Source of the DNA: Planctomycetaceae bacterium
GTDB lineage: Bacteria > Planctomycetota > Phycisphaerae > Phycisphaerales > SM1A02
Direction: 5' to 3'
Length of the DNA stretch: 35,696 nucleotides
Assembly (NCBI GenBank): GCA_947492385.1
Contig: CANLMX010000022.1
Span: 1 to 35,696 of the forward strand
Below, in pieces: positions 26,069 through 34,581 of the stretch. Position numbers and translations under genes: made by a program. Position 1 is the stretch's first letter. Each line of letters begins with the position of its first letter. The notes under the pieces are model-generated. The model was not told the DNA's origin and did not search any database. It saw only the letters and a program-made list of their open reading frames with translations.

Positions 26069-27628
26069 TCAAGCACCCGCGCACACGGGCGACGCGCGCG
26101 CGTCGAGCACACCCCGCGCCACCCGACGGTCATCGAATGGACGCTTCTCGGTCCCGATGATCTGATAGTCCTCATGCCCCTTCCCCGCGATGAGCACGAT
26201 GTCGCCCGGGCGCGCCTCGCCGACCGCACGCTCGATCGCGCGGGCCCGGTCGAGCTCATGCACCACGTCGGCACCGCACGGGTCCGGCCGTCCGGCGACG
26301 ACCTCGGCGATGATCGCCGCAGGATCCTCGGTCCGCGGGTTGTCGCTCGTCACGACCACGCGGTCGGAGCGCTCGCACGCCACGCGCATCATCCGCGGCC
26401 GCTTCGAGCGATCGCGATCGCCGCCGCAGCCGAACACGGTGACCAGCCGGCCACCCTCGCCCACCAGGGGCCGAAGGGCGGACAGCACGTTCTGGAGCGC
26501 GTCGTCGGTGTGGGCGTAGTCAACCAGCACCGCGAACGGGTCCGCCGGCCCGGTCACGGGTTCGAGCCGACCGGGCGGTGCCTTGCACGATGCGAGCACC
26601 CGCTCAAGCACGTCGGCCGGGACCCCCAGCGCCCAGGCCGCAGCCGCGGCCTGCAGCGCATTCATCGCGTTGTGGCGTCCAACGACCGGCAGCCGCACCC
26701 GGATCCCGCCCCACGGACCCGCGAAGGTGGCGTCCTGCCACCCAAGGCGCGACTCATGGATTGTGGCGACGCACTCGCTGGCATCGGAGGCGGGTCCCGC
26801 CCCGGCGGCACCGCCGGCCCCGGCCGCTTCGATCCGGCATCGCAGGATCCGCGCCGGACACCCCTCGATCATCCGCGCGTGCCACGGGTCGTCCACGTTC
26901 ACGACCGCGGTCCCGTCCGCATCCAGCATGCGGAACAGCCGCGCCTTCGCGGCCGCGTAATCCTCCATCGTTCCGTGGTAGTCGAGGTGGTCGCCCGTCA
27001 GGTTCGTGAAGATCCCCACCCGGAACCGCAGCGCGTCGGCACGGCCCTGGTCAAGTGCATGGCTCGAAACCTCGATCGCACAGGATCGGCACCCGTTGCG
27101 CACCATTCGGCCGAGCGCCGCGGAGACGTCGGCCCCGCTCGGCGTCGTGAGGCTCGCGGGCTCGGCCCGTGCGCCGTCGTCGATCACCACCGTCCCGATC
27201 ACGCCGCACCGCCGGGCGTGCGCGTCCAGGAACTGCTGCACCAGGAAGGTGATCGTCGTCTTGCCGTTCGTGCCGGTGACCCCGACCACGTCGAGCCAGT
27301 GGCTGGGCGAACCCTCGAACCGGTCGGCGAGCAGGCACGTGAACCGCCCGAGGTCGGTGCCGGCAGGCACCGCGACACGCACCACGCGTTCGGCACCGGC
27401 GACGCCCGCGCACGGATCCGGTCCCGCGTGCAGGACGGCCGCCGCGCCCCGCGCCACCGCGTCGGCCACGAACGCCCGTCCATCGACGTGCGTGCCCGAC
27501 CGCGCCACGAACAGGGCCCCGGGCACCACCTTCCGCGAGTCGTCGGTGACGAGCGTGACCTCCGGCGGCCGCAGGCGAAGTTCCGCAGGGACCGGCATGA
27601 ACGTGGCAAGGAGCGTGTCGAGTTTCAT
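26069..27628 (-). CDS. murE: UDP-N-acetylmuramoyl-tripeptide synthetase MurE (probably meso-diaminopimelate-adding)
   Basis: Adds the third amino acid to UDP-MurNAc-L-Ala-D-Glu. The 519-residue protein has VTDDSRKVVPGALFVA, P-loop VTGTNGKTT (about residues 116-124), TTPSG, EVSSHALDQGR, FTNLTGDHLDYHGTMEDYAAAK, VDYAHTDDAL, FGCGGDRDRSKRPRM and VTSDNPRTEDP (about 425). The DNPR signature is that of meso-diaminopimelate enzymes; lysine-adding enzymes differ at this site. The start ATG 27628 is 13 nt after the DUF1552 stop, so murE appears to be read through from the ecsC-DUF1592-DUF1552 genes. In-frame sequence upstream of 27628 lies inside DUF1552 and was excluded. The bidirectional terminator lies just downstream. 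Confidence 0.95.
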   Translation of the reverse strand: MKLDTLLATFMPVPAELRLRPPEVTLVTDDSRKVVPGALFVARSGTHVDGRAFVADAVARGAAAVLHAGPDPCAGVAGAERVVRVAVPAGTDLGRFTCLLADRFEGSPSHWLDVVGVTGTNGKTTITFLVQQFLDAHARRCGVIGTVVIDDGARAEPASLTTPSGADVSAALGRMVRNGCRSCAIEVSSHALDQGRADALRFRVGIFTNLTGDHLDYHGTMEDYAAAKARLFRMLDADGTAVVNVDDPWHARMIEGCPARILRCRIEAAGAGGAAGAGPASDASECVATIHESRLGWQDATFAGPWGGIRVRLPVVGRHNAMNALQAAAAAWALGVPADVLERVLASCKAPPGRLEPVTGPADPFAVLVDYAHTDDALQNVLSALRPLVGEGGRLVTVFGCGGDRDRSKRPRMMRVACERSDRVVVTSDNPRTEDPAAIIAEVVAGRPDPCGADVVHELDRARAIERAVGEARPGDIVLIAGKGHEDYQIIGTEKRPFDDRRVARGVLDARASPVCAGA

Positions 27629-27641
27629 GGATGGTCCATCG

Positions 27642-29006
27642 TCATCCGAGCGCCACGCGCCCGGAGGAATCGCCGAACCGGTCGAGCCGCGCGCCCATCC
27701 GCTCGGCAATCGACAGGTGGAGGTTGCAGAGCGGCGTGCCGTGCGGCGAGCGGAGCACGCTTCCTCCGGAGACGCCGGTCGCCGCGCCGCCCGCGACCAG
27801 GACCGGCAGGTCGTCGTGGTTGTGCCGGTTGCCGTCGGTGATCGCGCCGCCGTAGAGAACCACGGTCGAATCCAGGAGCGAGACCCCGTCTTCGCGGGTG
27901 CGGTCGAGGGCACGCAGGAACGCGGCGAATCGCTCCGCATGGAACCGGTTGATGCGGGCGAAGGCCTCCATCTTGGCCGCGTCGCCCCCGTGGTGCGACA
28001 CGTCATGGTGCCCCGACGACACGTCGACCTCGGGATAGGGTCGGTTCGAGCCTTCGTTCGCCAGCATCAGGGTCGCGACGCGGGTCGCATCGGTGCGGAA
28101 CGCAAGCGCCAGCACCTCGCCGAGCAGGTCGATCCTGCCGGCCACGGTCTTCGGTGCACCCTCGAAGTCCGGCAAGGTCGTCCCGGGGTCGAGGTGTGCG
28201 CCGGCATCGGCGTCGAGCCGACGCTCGAGGTCGCGGACGCCGTCGAGGTACTCGTCGAGCCGGCCGCGGTCCGCCGCCCCGAGCCGCGCACCCAGCTCAC
28301 GCGCCTGCGAGACCGCGCCGTCAAGCACCGACCGACGCACGCGCTCGCGGGCGGCGCGCGCCTCGGGCGACTCCCCCGTGCGGCCGAACACGCGGTCGAA
28401 CGCCTTGCGCGGGTCGGTCTCCTTGCCGTTGGGCAGGTTGTCGGCCTTCCACGAGATGTTCGCGCTGTACGCGCACGAGTAGCCCGAGTCGCAATTGCCA
28501 GCCGTCATCGGCGGCTCGGACCCGAGCTCCAAGGAGCGCAACCGCGTCGGTCGCGCGCTCCGCGCGACGGCATCGGCGATCTCCTGGTCGATCGAACGCC
28601 CGTTGCGAAGGTCGTCGCCGGCGGTCTTGCGCGGGTGCGCGCCGGTGAGGAAGCACGCTGCGCTGCGGGCGTGGTCGCCCGGCCCGTCACCGAGCGCGGC
28701 GGCGTTGGCGTGCGTGAGCCCGGTGTGCATCGCAATCCGGCCGCGGAACTCGGCGAGCGGCTCGAGCGCCCCGGTCGCGTGCCACGTGGTAAGCCCGTCC
28801 ATGGGCGTCGCCCACGCCGACGGGTTCACCCCGTTGGGGAAGAAGAGGAACGCGGTGCGCGCGGGGCGGGCGGTGGCGGCCGACATGGCCGCGGCCGCAC
28901 GGCCGATCGCGAGGCCCCGGGGCGCCATGGCCTCGAGCCACGGCAACGCGATGGTGGCACCGATCCCCCGGAGCACCGTGCGGCGATCGACGATCGGAGC
29001 GCGCAT
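27642..29006 (-). CDS. DUF1552 protein, Tat-type signal
   Basis: A 454-residue protein of the DUF1552 family, common in planctomycetes and some other phyla and usually next to DUF1592; its activity is not known. The N-terminus has DRRTVLRGIGATIALPWLEAM, a twin-arginine-like signal, then family sequence such as FLFFPNGVNPSAW, HTGLTHANAAALGDGPGDHARSAACFLTG (shortened: GDHARS, CFLTG), LELGSE, CAYSANISW, EYLDGVRDLERRL, HHDVSHHG and ILY-like VVLYGGAITDGNRHNHDDLPVLVAGG. The His/Asp pattern of HNHDDLP recalls metal-dependent phosphatase or sulfatase-like folds, which is inference. It is 9 nt downstream of the DUF1592 gene and 13 nt upstream of murE. Folded export by Tat would fit a metal- or cofactor-bearing protein. 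Confidence 0.88.
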   Translation of the reverse strand: MRAPIVDRRTVLRGIGATIALPWLEAMAPRGLAIGRAAAAMSAATARPARTAFLFFPNGVNPSAWATPMDGLTTWHATGALEPLAEFRGRIAMHTGLTHANAAALGDGPGDHARSAACFLTGAHPRKTAGDDLRNGRSIDQEIADAVARSARPTRLRSLELGSEPPMTAGNCDSGYSCAYSANISWKADNLPNGKETDPRKAFDRVFGRTGESPEARAARERVRRSVLDGAVSQARELGARLGAADRGRLDEYLDGVRDLERRLDADAGAHLDPGTTLPDFEGAPKTVAGRIDLLGEVLALAFRTDATRVATLMLANEGSNRPYPEVDVSSGHHDVSHHGGDAAKMEAFARINRFHAERFAAFLRALDRTREDGVSLLDSTVVLYGGAITDGNRHNHDDLPVLVAGGAATGVSGGSVLRSPHGTPLCNLHLSIAERMGARLDRFGDSSGRVALG

Positions 29007-29015
29007 AGGAGCAGT

Positions 29016-30833
29016 CTAGGGTGCGGGATCGCGGAACCGGAACGCCCGGGACGTCACGATCCCGTGCACGAGGTCCTCGAAGCGGCCGCTCGCGCGCACG
29101 CGCACCGCCAGCGCGTCGAGCCATGGGTCGTCGGCATCGGCCATCCCCCGCCCCAGCGCGTAGGTGGCAAGGTGACGGGCCAGGGACCGCTCGAACCCGT
29201 GCCCCTCGCCGACGAGCGCCGCGACGGCACCCGCCCCCTCGAGCGTGCGCCCGTCGGGAAGCTCGGTCACGTCATCGATGGCGTGGCCATCCGCCTCGGA
29301 GCGCGTCCGGCCGACGGGATCGAATCGTTCGAACGCCAGGCCGATCGCGTCCATCCGGACGTGGCACGAGGCGCAGTCGGGGTTCGACCGATGCATCGCC
29401 ATCAGTTCGCGGATGGAGCGGCCCGCCCGACCCTTCGCATCGTCGGGAATCGACGGAACGCCGGGCGGAGGGGGCGGCGGCGCGGCATCGGCCATCGCCT
29501 CGAGCACCCACTTGCCGCGCTTCACGGGGCTGGTCCGGTCGGGATTGCTCGTCGCAAGCAGCACCGCGGCATGCCCCAGCACGCCGGGCGGGCGCTCGGG
29601 GGGCACGCTGCAGGCGAACCAGGCACCCGAGGCCGCGGCGTCCTCCGGCACGGGAAACCCGTAGTGCGCCGCGAGCCGCGGCGAGACCTCCGTCGACCGC
29701 GCCTCGATCAGCGCGCGCACGGGCGCTTCGCCGCGGGCGACGCGCGCGAACAGGCGCTCGGTCTCCAACCGCATGTCGGTGCGCAGGGCGGCATCCACGC
29801 CCTTGAACCGCGTGCCGTCGATGAACCGCCCCTCGAGCCGGTCGACCGCGAGCCATTGCACCGCGAAGCGTCGGGCGAGCGACCCGGCCCGCGGGTCGGC
29901 GAGCATCCGGGTGGCCTGCGCGCGCACGCCGTCCTCGGAATCGAGTCCTCCACCCGCGGCAGCGGCCCGAAGTTCGGAATCCGGAACGCTCGACCAGAGG
30001 AAGAACGCAAGCCGCGAGCCGACCTCGTCGCCCGAGAGCGCGCGACCATCCGCGGCGGCCGGCGCCTCGATGCGAAGGAGAAACCGCGGATCGACCATCA
30101 CCATCGTCGCAAGCGCACGCGCCGTGGGTTCCCACCCCGCATCCGGGCCGACCGCGGCCGATGCACGGTCGGCGAGCGCACGCACCTCGTCTTCGGTCAG
30201 CGCGCGCCGGAACATCGCCTCCCCCCATGCGCGCGCGGCCGCCGCCAGCCGCGCGGGCCGCTCCCCCTCGCCGCCCGCCCGGCCGAGCGCCTCGGCGGGC
30301 AACGACTGCGCCACCGCCTCGGCGGCGTCGACGAAGCGTTCCACCGCAAGCGTCGGCAGCGCCAGGGTGTCGGCCGTCGTGTCGAACCCCTCGCCGACAT
30401 CATCGGGAGGAAGGAGCGCATCGACCGGCCGACCATCGACGCGCTCGACGCCGAACACGTCGCGGATCGCGCCCGCCCACTGCGCGCGGTTGAGCCGGCG
30501 CACCGAGGGAACCTCCCGGCGTGCGGGGGCGACCACCGCGTCGATCGCCTGCACCGCCGCGGCATACTCGGCATCGGTCGGCCGGATCGGCTCGTCGAGC
30601 GGCGGCATGTCGCGCCGCGCAAGCCGCGCGCGCACCCCCCGGAGCACGCCCTCGTCGATGCGACCGTCGGCCACGGGCCCGGCGAGCTCGATCCCGCCCT
30701 TCGAACGCCTCCCGCGGTGGCAGTCCAGGCAATGCTCCTCGAGCATTCCCTTCACCGGCTCCGGGATCACGACCTCGGCCGCGGTGCCGCCGCCCATCGC
30801 CATCCCGCAGGCGAGCAGGAATGCCGCGGCCAT
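29016..30833 (-). CDS. DUF1592-family planctomycete cytochrome c-like protein
   Basis: A 605-residue exported protein with a signal peptide (residues 1-19). Next comes a planctomycete cytochrome c-type motif, Cys35-x2-Cys38-His39 (HCLDCHRG), with distal MPP (DMPPLDEP). Then follow the domain series known as DUF1587/DUF1595/DUF1592/DUF1588/DUF1585: VRRLNRAQWAGAIRDVFGV, FDTTADTLALP, RFLLRIE, SRLAFFLWSSVPDSEL, FAVQWLAVDRLEG, and a second CxxCH (CASCHVRMDAIGLAFERFDPVG) near residues 487-491. The two CxxCH sites suggest two haem c groups. It is nearly always paired with DUF1552, as here. A redox role is likely but the substrate is unknown. The start is 3 nt after the ecsC-like stop. Confidence 0.88.
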   Translation of the reverse strand: MAAAFLLACGMAMGGGTAAEVVIPEPVKGMLEEHCLDCHRGRRSKGGIELAGPVADGRIDEGVLRGVRARLARRDMPPLDEPIRPTDAEYAAAVQAIDAVVAPARREVPSVRRLNRAQWAGAIRDVFGVERVDGRPVDALLPPDDVGEGFDTTADTLALPTLAVERFVDAAEAVAQSLPAEALGRAGGEGERPARLAAAARAWGEAMFRRALTEDEVRALADRASAAVGPDAGWEPTARALATMVMVDPRFLLRIEAPAAADGRALSGDEVGSRLAFFLWSSVPDSELRAAAAGGGLDSEDGVRAQATRMLADPRAGSLARRFAVQWLAVDRLEGRFIDGTRFKGVDAALRTDMRLETERLFARVARGEAPVRALIEARSTEVSPRLAAHYGFPVPEDAAASGAWFACSVPPERPPGVLGHAAVLLATSNPDRTSPVKRGKWVLEAMADAAPPPPPPGVPSIPDDAKGRAGRSIRELMAMHRSNPDCASCHVRMDAIGLAFERFDPVGRTRSEADGHAIDDVTELPDGRTLEGAGAVAALVGEGHGFERSLARHLATYALGRGMADADDPWLDALAVRVRASGRFEDLVHGIVTSRAFRFRDPAP

Positions 30834-30836
30834 CGC

Positions 30837-31523
30837 TCAGCCCTTGCCCCGCCCGCGCGCGGGCGCCGCCGCACTGCCGTCCGCACCCGCGTCCGGCCGG
30901 AACACCCGCTTGGCCGTGCGCCCGACCACCTGGCAGGACGCGGCATCGAATGCGCCCGACACGATCCCGCCCGCGATGGGAACGAGCCGCGAGACGCGGG
31001 TCGTCCCGTGTGCGGCACCCTTCACGAGGAGCTTCGTCCCCACTTCCTTCTGGATCTCGGCAACGCCCTTCTTCGACACCCCCTCGAGGGCACGCATCGC
31101 CAGATGCCGCCCCAGGCTGATCCCCGCGCCCTTCAGGAGCTTCGACGCCGTGGCATCGCCGACGAGCGCCAGCAGCACCATCGCCCGCACGCGGTCCGAG
31201 CGCGGATCGTGCCCGTAGATGCAGGCGATGGCGCCCGCCATGCGGGCCTGGATGAGCCACGACGCGGCCACCGACCCCGGGATCGCGATCGGCAGCGTCA
31301 GCACCCCGCCGAGTCCCGTGACGAACCCGGCGGTGAAGTTCTTCGTCGTCTCCCACCGGATCAGCGCGTCGACGCGTGCATCGTCGCTCCGGTAGCCCAG
31401 GTCCAGCCGATAGCGCTCGGCCAGGTCGACCGCGCTCGAGAGCGGCGACACGCCCGACATCGACTTCTCGGCCAACCATTCCGCGAGACGCATCGCGTCC
31501 CGACCGACCTTCTTGGCGTCCAT
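30837..31523 (-). CDS. EcsC-family protein
   Basis: A 228-residue protein of the EcsC family (named after Bacillus EcsC; function unclear). The core FVTGLGGVLTLPIAIPGSVAASWLIQARMAGAIACIYGHD (shortened: GLGGVLTLPIAIPG, QARMAGAIACIYGHD) is typical. A second hydrophobic segment, VSRLVPIAGGIVSGAFD, lies at about 180-200 and a basic Ala-rich tail ends the protein. The start ATG 31523 is preceded by TACGCT 6 nt upstream and no Shine-Dalgarno. It leads an apparent operon with DUF1592, DUF1552 and murE, with gaps of 3, 9 and 13 nt. Probably membrane-associated. The frame upstream of 31523 is rich in Arg and not conserved in style. Confidence 0.82.
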   Translation of the reverse strand: MDAKKVGRDAMRLAEWLAEKSMSGVSPLSSAVDLAERYRLDLGYRSDDARVDALIRWETTKNFTAGFVTGLGGVLTLPIAIPGSVAASWLIQARMAGAIACIYGHDPRSDRVRAMVLLALVGDATASKLLKGAGISLGRHLAMRALEGVSKKGVAEIQKEVGTKLLVKGAAHGTTRVSRLVPIAGGIVSGAFDAASCQVVGRTAKRVFRPDAGADGSAAAPARGRGKG

Positions 31524-31529
31524 CACGGA

Positions 31530-31535
31530 AGCGTA
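31530..31535 (-). promoter_or_regulatory. Candidate -10 element (TACGCT) of the ecsC-DUF1592-DUF1552-murE operon
   Basis: TACGCT on the minus strand with a 6-nt gap to ATG 31523 and no Shine-Dalgarno, suggesting a leaderless message. Confidence 0.4.
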
Positions 31536-31660
31536 ACGGCGACTGCAGCGCAGGATGCACGAACGCCGATGAGATCCGCCGCGGCGGAGTCCGCGACCGC
31601 GCCCCCGGCGCCCGGCACGGACCGGGGCCGCGAGGGACGGGGACATCTCGGGAGGCCAGG

Positions 31661-32437
31661 ATGGCACGGATCGAGGAATCGGGCGCGCGATCGCCCTGGA
31701 AGTTGGTCGCGTCGAACGGGTTCGGGATGTTCATGCTGGGGATCGCGCTCGCACTGGGCGGGGCGTTCGCATCGCAGTCGCTGGCGCGTGCGCTGGTGGC
31801 CATGCGCAGCCAGAGCAGCATCAGCGTAAAGGGCTCGGCAAGCACCGACGTCAAGGCGGACATGGCCGGCTGGTCCGCGACCGTGACGGTGGCAGCACCG
31901 ACGCAGGAGCAAGGAGCGATGCGCCTGAAGGAAGCCACGGAACGGGTCGAGCGCTACGTGCAGGGCAACGGCTTCACCGCCGACGAATGCACGGTGTCGG
32001 CCGTGCGCACCCGCTCGGTGATGCGCAAGAACGACAAGGGCAACGACACCAACGACGTCGAGCGCTACGAGCTGTCGCAGCACTTGGCGATCAAGTCATC
32101 GAAGGTCGAGGCGGTCGAGCGCGTCGCGCGTTCGATCACAGACTTGCTGCGCGACGGCGTGCCCGTCTGCAGCAGCGCCCCCGTCTACACCATCTCCAGC
32201 ATCGAGGAACACAAGATGCGGCTCCTCGACCAGGCGACGCGGAACGCGATGGACCGGGCGCGCACGCTCGCCTCGAGCAGCGGATCCGACGTGGGCGCCC
32301 TCCTCAACGCGAGCCAGGGCGTGGTGCAGGTGCTCGCGCGCGGGTCGATCGACGGCGGGGAATGGGGCGAGTACGACACGTCCACCATCGACAAGACCAT
32401 GCGCGTGGTCGTGAGCCTCGAGTACGCGGTGCGGTGA
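31661..32437 (+). CDS. SIMPL-domain (DUF541) protein
   Basis: A 258-residue protein. ATG 31661 has GGAGG 5 nt upstream. Residues about 21-46 form a membrane anchor or uncleaved signal (FGMFMLGIALALGGAFASQ), and the rest is a SIMPL/DUF541 domain: SISVKGSASTDVKADMAGWSATV (shortened: VKGSAS, DMAGW), ERYVQGNGFTADECTVSAV, SSIEEHKMRLLDQATRNAMDRARTLA and the closing VSLEYAV strand. The family forms oligomeric periplasmic proteins of uncertain role, some linked to stress. The gene stands alone between the divergent ecsC-like operon and the convergent queA. A long inverted repeat follows its stop. Confidence 0.87.
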   Translation: MARIEESGARSPWKLVASNGFGMFMLGIALALGGAFASQSLARALVAMRSQSSISVKGSASTDVKADMAGWSATVTVAAPTQEQGAMRLKEATERVERYVQGNGFTADECTVSAVRTRSVMRKNDKGNDTNDVERYELSQHLAIKSSKVEAVERVARSITDLLRDGVPVCSSAPVYTISSIEEHKMRLLDQATRNAMDRARTLASSSGSDVGALLNASQGVVQVLARGSIDGGEWGEYDTSTIDKTMRVVVSLEYAVR

Positions 32438-32444
32438 GCGAGTG

Positions 32445-32482
32445 GCCGTGGCGGGCGGCGCGCTCCCGCCGCCCGCCACGGC
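32445..32482. terminator. Bidirectional hairpin between the SIMPL gene and queA
   Basis: Perfect 15-bp inverted repeat (32445-32459 with 32468-32482) with an 8-nt loop. It fills the 47-bp gap between convergent stops at 32437 and 32485. No T-tract on either side, so it may need Rho or act as a 3' stabiliser. Confidence 0.6.
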
Positions 32483-32484
32483 GG

Positions 32485-33549
32485 TCACAGGACGAGCATG
32501 GCGTCGCCGAAGCTGTAGAACCGGTAGCCCTCACGCTGCGCCAGCGCGTAGAGCCCCTTCAGCCGGTCGAGCCCCGTGAATGCACCGACCAGCGCAAGCA
32601 GCGTGCTCCTGGGCAGGTGGAAGTTCGTGAGCATCGCATCGACGTTCCGGAAACGGTGGCCCGGTGCGATGAGGATGGACGTCTCGCCACCTGCGCCCCC
32701 CGCAGGAACCGGTTCGGGCAACGACTCGAGCGCGCGCACCGTGGTCGTTCCCACCGCGACGATGCGCGGACGCGGCCGGCCCGCGAGCATCGCGGCCGTC
32801 GCGGGCGGCACCTCGAAATGCTCCGTGTGCATCGGGTGCGCGGAGAGCGTCGCCGCGTCCACGGGCCGGAACGTGCCCGCCCCGACGTGGAGGATCACCT
32901 CCGCCCGGCGCACCCCCCGCGCGTCGAGCGCCGCGAGCAGCCCTTCGGTGAAGTGCAGGCCCGCGGTCGGCGCCGCCACCGATCCCCGGCGCGCCGCGTC
33001 CGCGTACACGGTCTCGTACTCCGCGCGGTCGGCGTCGTCGTCGCCCCGCTCGTTCCGGTCCTCGCGCGAGCGCAGGATGTACGGCGGCAGCGGCGTCCAC
33101 CCGCTGCGCTCGATCACGGTCGCCGCATCGCCGCCTTGGGAACCCGCCACGAGCCGCACGCGCCACGCCTCGGCGTCGCGCACGACGAGCTCGATCGCGT
33201 CCCCCCCGGCCGGGCCGTGCGGCCCGACGAGCGGAAGCCGGTCGCCCGCCGCGAACCGCTTCGCGCGTCGCAGCAGCATGCGCCACGTCCCGTCGGGCAT
33301 CGGTTCGAGCAGCAGCCCCTCGGTGGTGTCGGTCCGCAGCCGCGCACGCAGCACGGAGGACCGGTTGACGACGAGCGCATCGCCGGCCCCGACCCACCGC
33401 GCGAGGTCGCGCACGTGCGCATGCTCCACGGTTCCGGCCGCGCGGTCGACCACCATGAGGCGAGCCGCATCGCGCGGGTGCGCGGGCGCGGTCGCGATGT
33501 GGCGTTCGTCGAACGGGTAGTCGAGCGCCTCGGCGGAGAGTTCGTCCAT
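32485..33549 (-). CDS. queA: S-adenosylmethionine:tRNA ribosyltransferase-isomerase QueA
   Basis: Transfers and isomerises the ribosyl group of SAM onto 7-aminomethyl-7-deazaguanine in tRNA, giving epoxyqueuosine. The 354-residue size is typical. Motifs: LDYPFDERHIATAPAHPRDAARLMV at the start (DYPFDE, IATxP, RDxARL), VVNRSSVLRARL, VAAPTAGLHFTEGLL, LHVGAGTFRPV, HTEHFEV, VGTTTVRALES and TNFHLPRSTLLALVGAF. It is 3 nt downstream of fmt, with GAGG about 9 nt before ATG 33549. QueG, the next enzyme, is at 9584-10717. The N-terminus is complete and there is no sign of decay. Confidence 0.96.
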   Translation of the reverse strand: MDELSAEALDYPFDERHIATAPAHPRDAARLMVVDRAAGTVEHAHVRDLARWVGAGDALVVNRSSVLRARLRTDTTEGLLLEPMPDGTWRMLLRRAKRFAAGDRLPLVGPHGPAGGDAIELVVRDAEAWRVRLVAGSQGGDAATVIERSGWTPLPPYILRSREDRNERGDDDADRAEYETVYADAARRGSVAAPTAGLHFTEGLLAALDARGVRRAEVILHVGAGTFRPVDAATLSAHPMHTEHFEVPPATAAMLAGRPRPRIVAVGTTTVRALESLPEPVPAGGAGGETSILIAPGHRFRNVDAMLTNFHLPRSTLLALVGAFTGLDRLKGLYALAQREGYRFYSFGDAMLVL

Positions 33550-33552
33550 GGC

Positions 33553-34581
33553 TCAGGCCTCGCCGGCGGGCGACCCGCTCGTCACGCGGGCCTCTCCCGC
33601 GAGCCGCGCGCCGCGTGCCCAGTCCCTGAACGCCATGGCCTTCCCCCCCGGCGCCTGCACCTCGAGCAGCCGGACCGCCCCGTGCCCGCAGCCAAGCGTG
33701 CCGTCCGGGAGCAGCGTGCCCACCGGCGGTGCGTTCCCCGTCACCTCGACGCAACGGCGCACGGCCAGGGCGGCGCCGTCGACGGCGATGGCGCACCCCG
33801 GCCACGGGTTCAGTCCGTTGACGCGCGCCCGCACGCGGTGGGCGTCCATCGACAGGTCGACCCACGCGTCCACGCGCGAGAGCTTGCGGGCGCGCGTGGC
33901 GCGCGATTCGTCCTGCGCGCGTGAGTCCGCATGGCCATGCCACCATTCCGCCAGCACCGACGCCATCACCGCGGGGCCGAGGTCGGCGAGCGCGTCGTGC
34001 AGCTCGCCCGCGGTCTGCTCCGCCCCGATCGCGTACGGCTCCATCGCGAACACCGCGCCCGCATCCATGCGTTCCGCGAGCGCGATGACGGAAATGCCGG
34101 TCACGTCGTCACCCTCCATCAGCGCCCGCTGCACCGGCGCCGCGCCGCGCCAGCGCGGCAGCAGGGATCCGTGGAGGTTCACCGCGAACAGGCCCCGCAA
34201 GAGCTCGGACGAGAGCTTCTGGCCGAATGCCACCACCACCATCGCAGGCGAAGGCTGCGGCCGACCTTGCGCGGCCGCGCGGGCGGCGGACTCCATGGCG
34301 GCCGACCGGATCGCGTCCCGGTCGCCGGGCGCATTGCAGTCGGGAGTGCGCAGCAACGGCAGTCCGCGCTCGAGCGCGAATGCGCTCACCGGCGTGGGCG
34401 TGAGCTGCTTGCCCCGCCCCGCGGCCCGGTCCGGCTGGCTCACCACGAGCGACACGCGCCCCGCGTCCGCGAGCATGCGCAGCGTCGGGATCCCGAACGC
34501 ACCCGCGCCCAGGAACACCACGTCCGGCAGCGACTCCTCGCGCCGGTGGCCCGGGTTGCGGTTCGCCGCGCCCTCAGCCAT
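33553..34581 (-). CDS. fmt: Methionyl-tRNA formyltransferase Fmt
   Basis: Formylates Met-tRNA(fMet) from 10-formyltetrahydrofolate. The 342-residue protein has an N-terminal tail of about 18 residues before the first Rossmann strand (DVVFLGAGAFGIPTL). The catalytic residues are Asn135 and His137 in NLHGSLLPRWRGAAPVQ and Asp173 in MDAGAVF, and SQPDRAAGRGKQL is the family loop. A C-terminal OB-like domain follows (VRARVNGLNPWPG). It overlaps the def stop by 8 bp and precedes queA by 3 nt. The extra N-terminal tail may mean the real start is internal, but no better start codon with a ribosome site was seen. Confidence 0.94.
   Translation of the reverse strand: MAEGAANRNPGHRREESLPDVVFLGAGAFGIPTLRMLADAGRVSLVVSQPDRAAGRGKQLTPTPVSAFALERGLPLLRTPDCNAPGDRDAIRSAAMESAARAAAQGRPQPSPAMVVVAFGQKLSSELLRGLFAVNLHGSLLPRWRGAAPVQRALMEGDDVTGISVIALAERMDAGAVFAMEPYAIGAEQTAGELHDALADLGPAVMASVLAEWWHGHADSRAQDESRATRARKLSRVDAWVDLSMDAHRVRARVNGLNPWPGCAIAVDGAALAVRRCVEVTGNAPPVGTLLPDGTLGCGHGAVRLLEVQAPGGKAMAFRDWARGARLAGEARVTSGSPAGEA

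Noticed and set aside
27006-31829. A 1607-codon open frame on the plus strand
   Set aside because: It runs antisense to murE, DUF1552, DUF1592 and ecsC. Its product is Arg/His/Pro-rich with no family sequence. Such frames arise in GC-rich DNA from codon bias.
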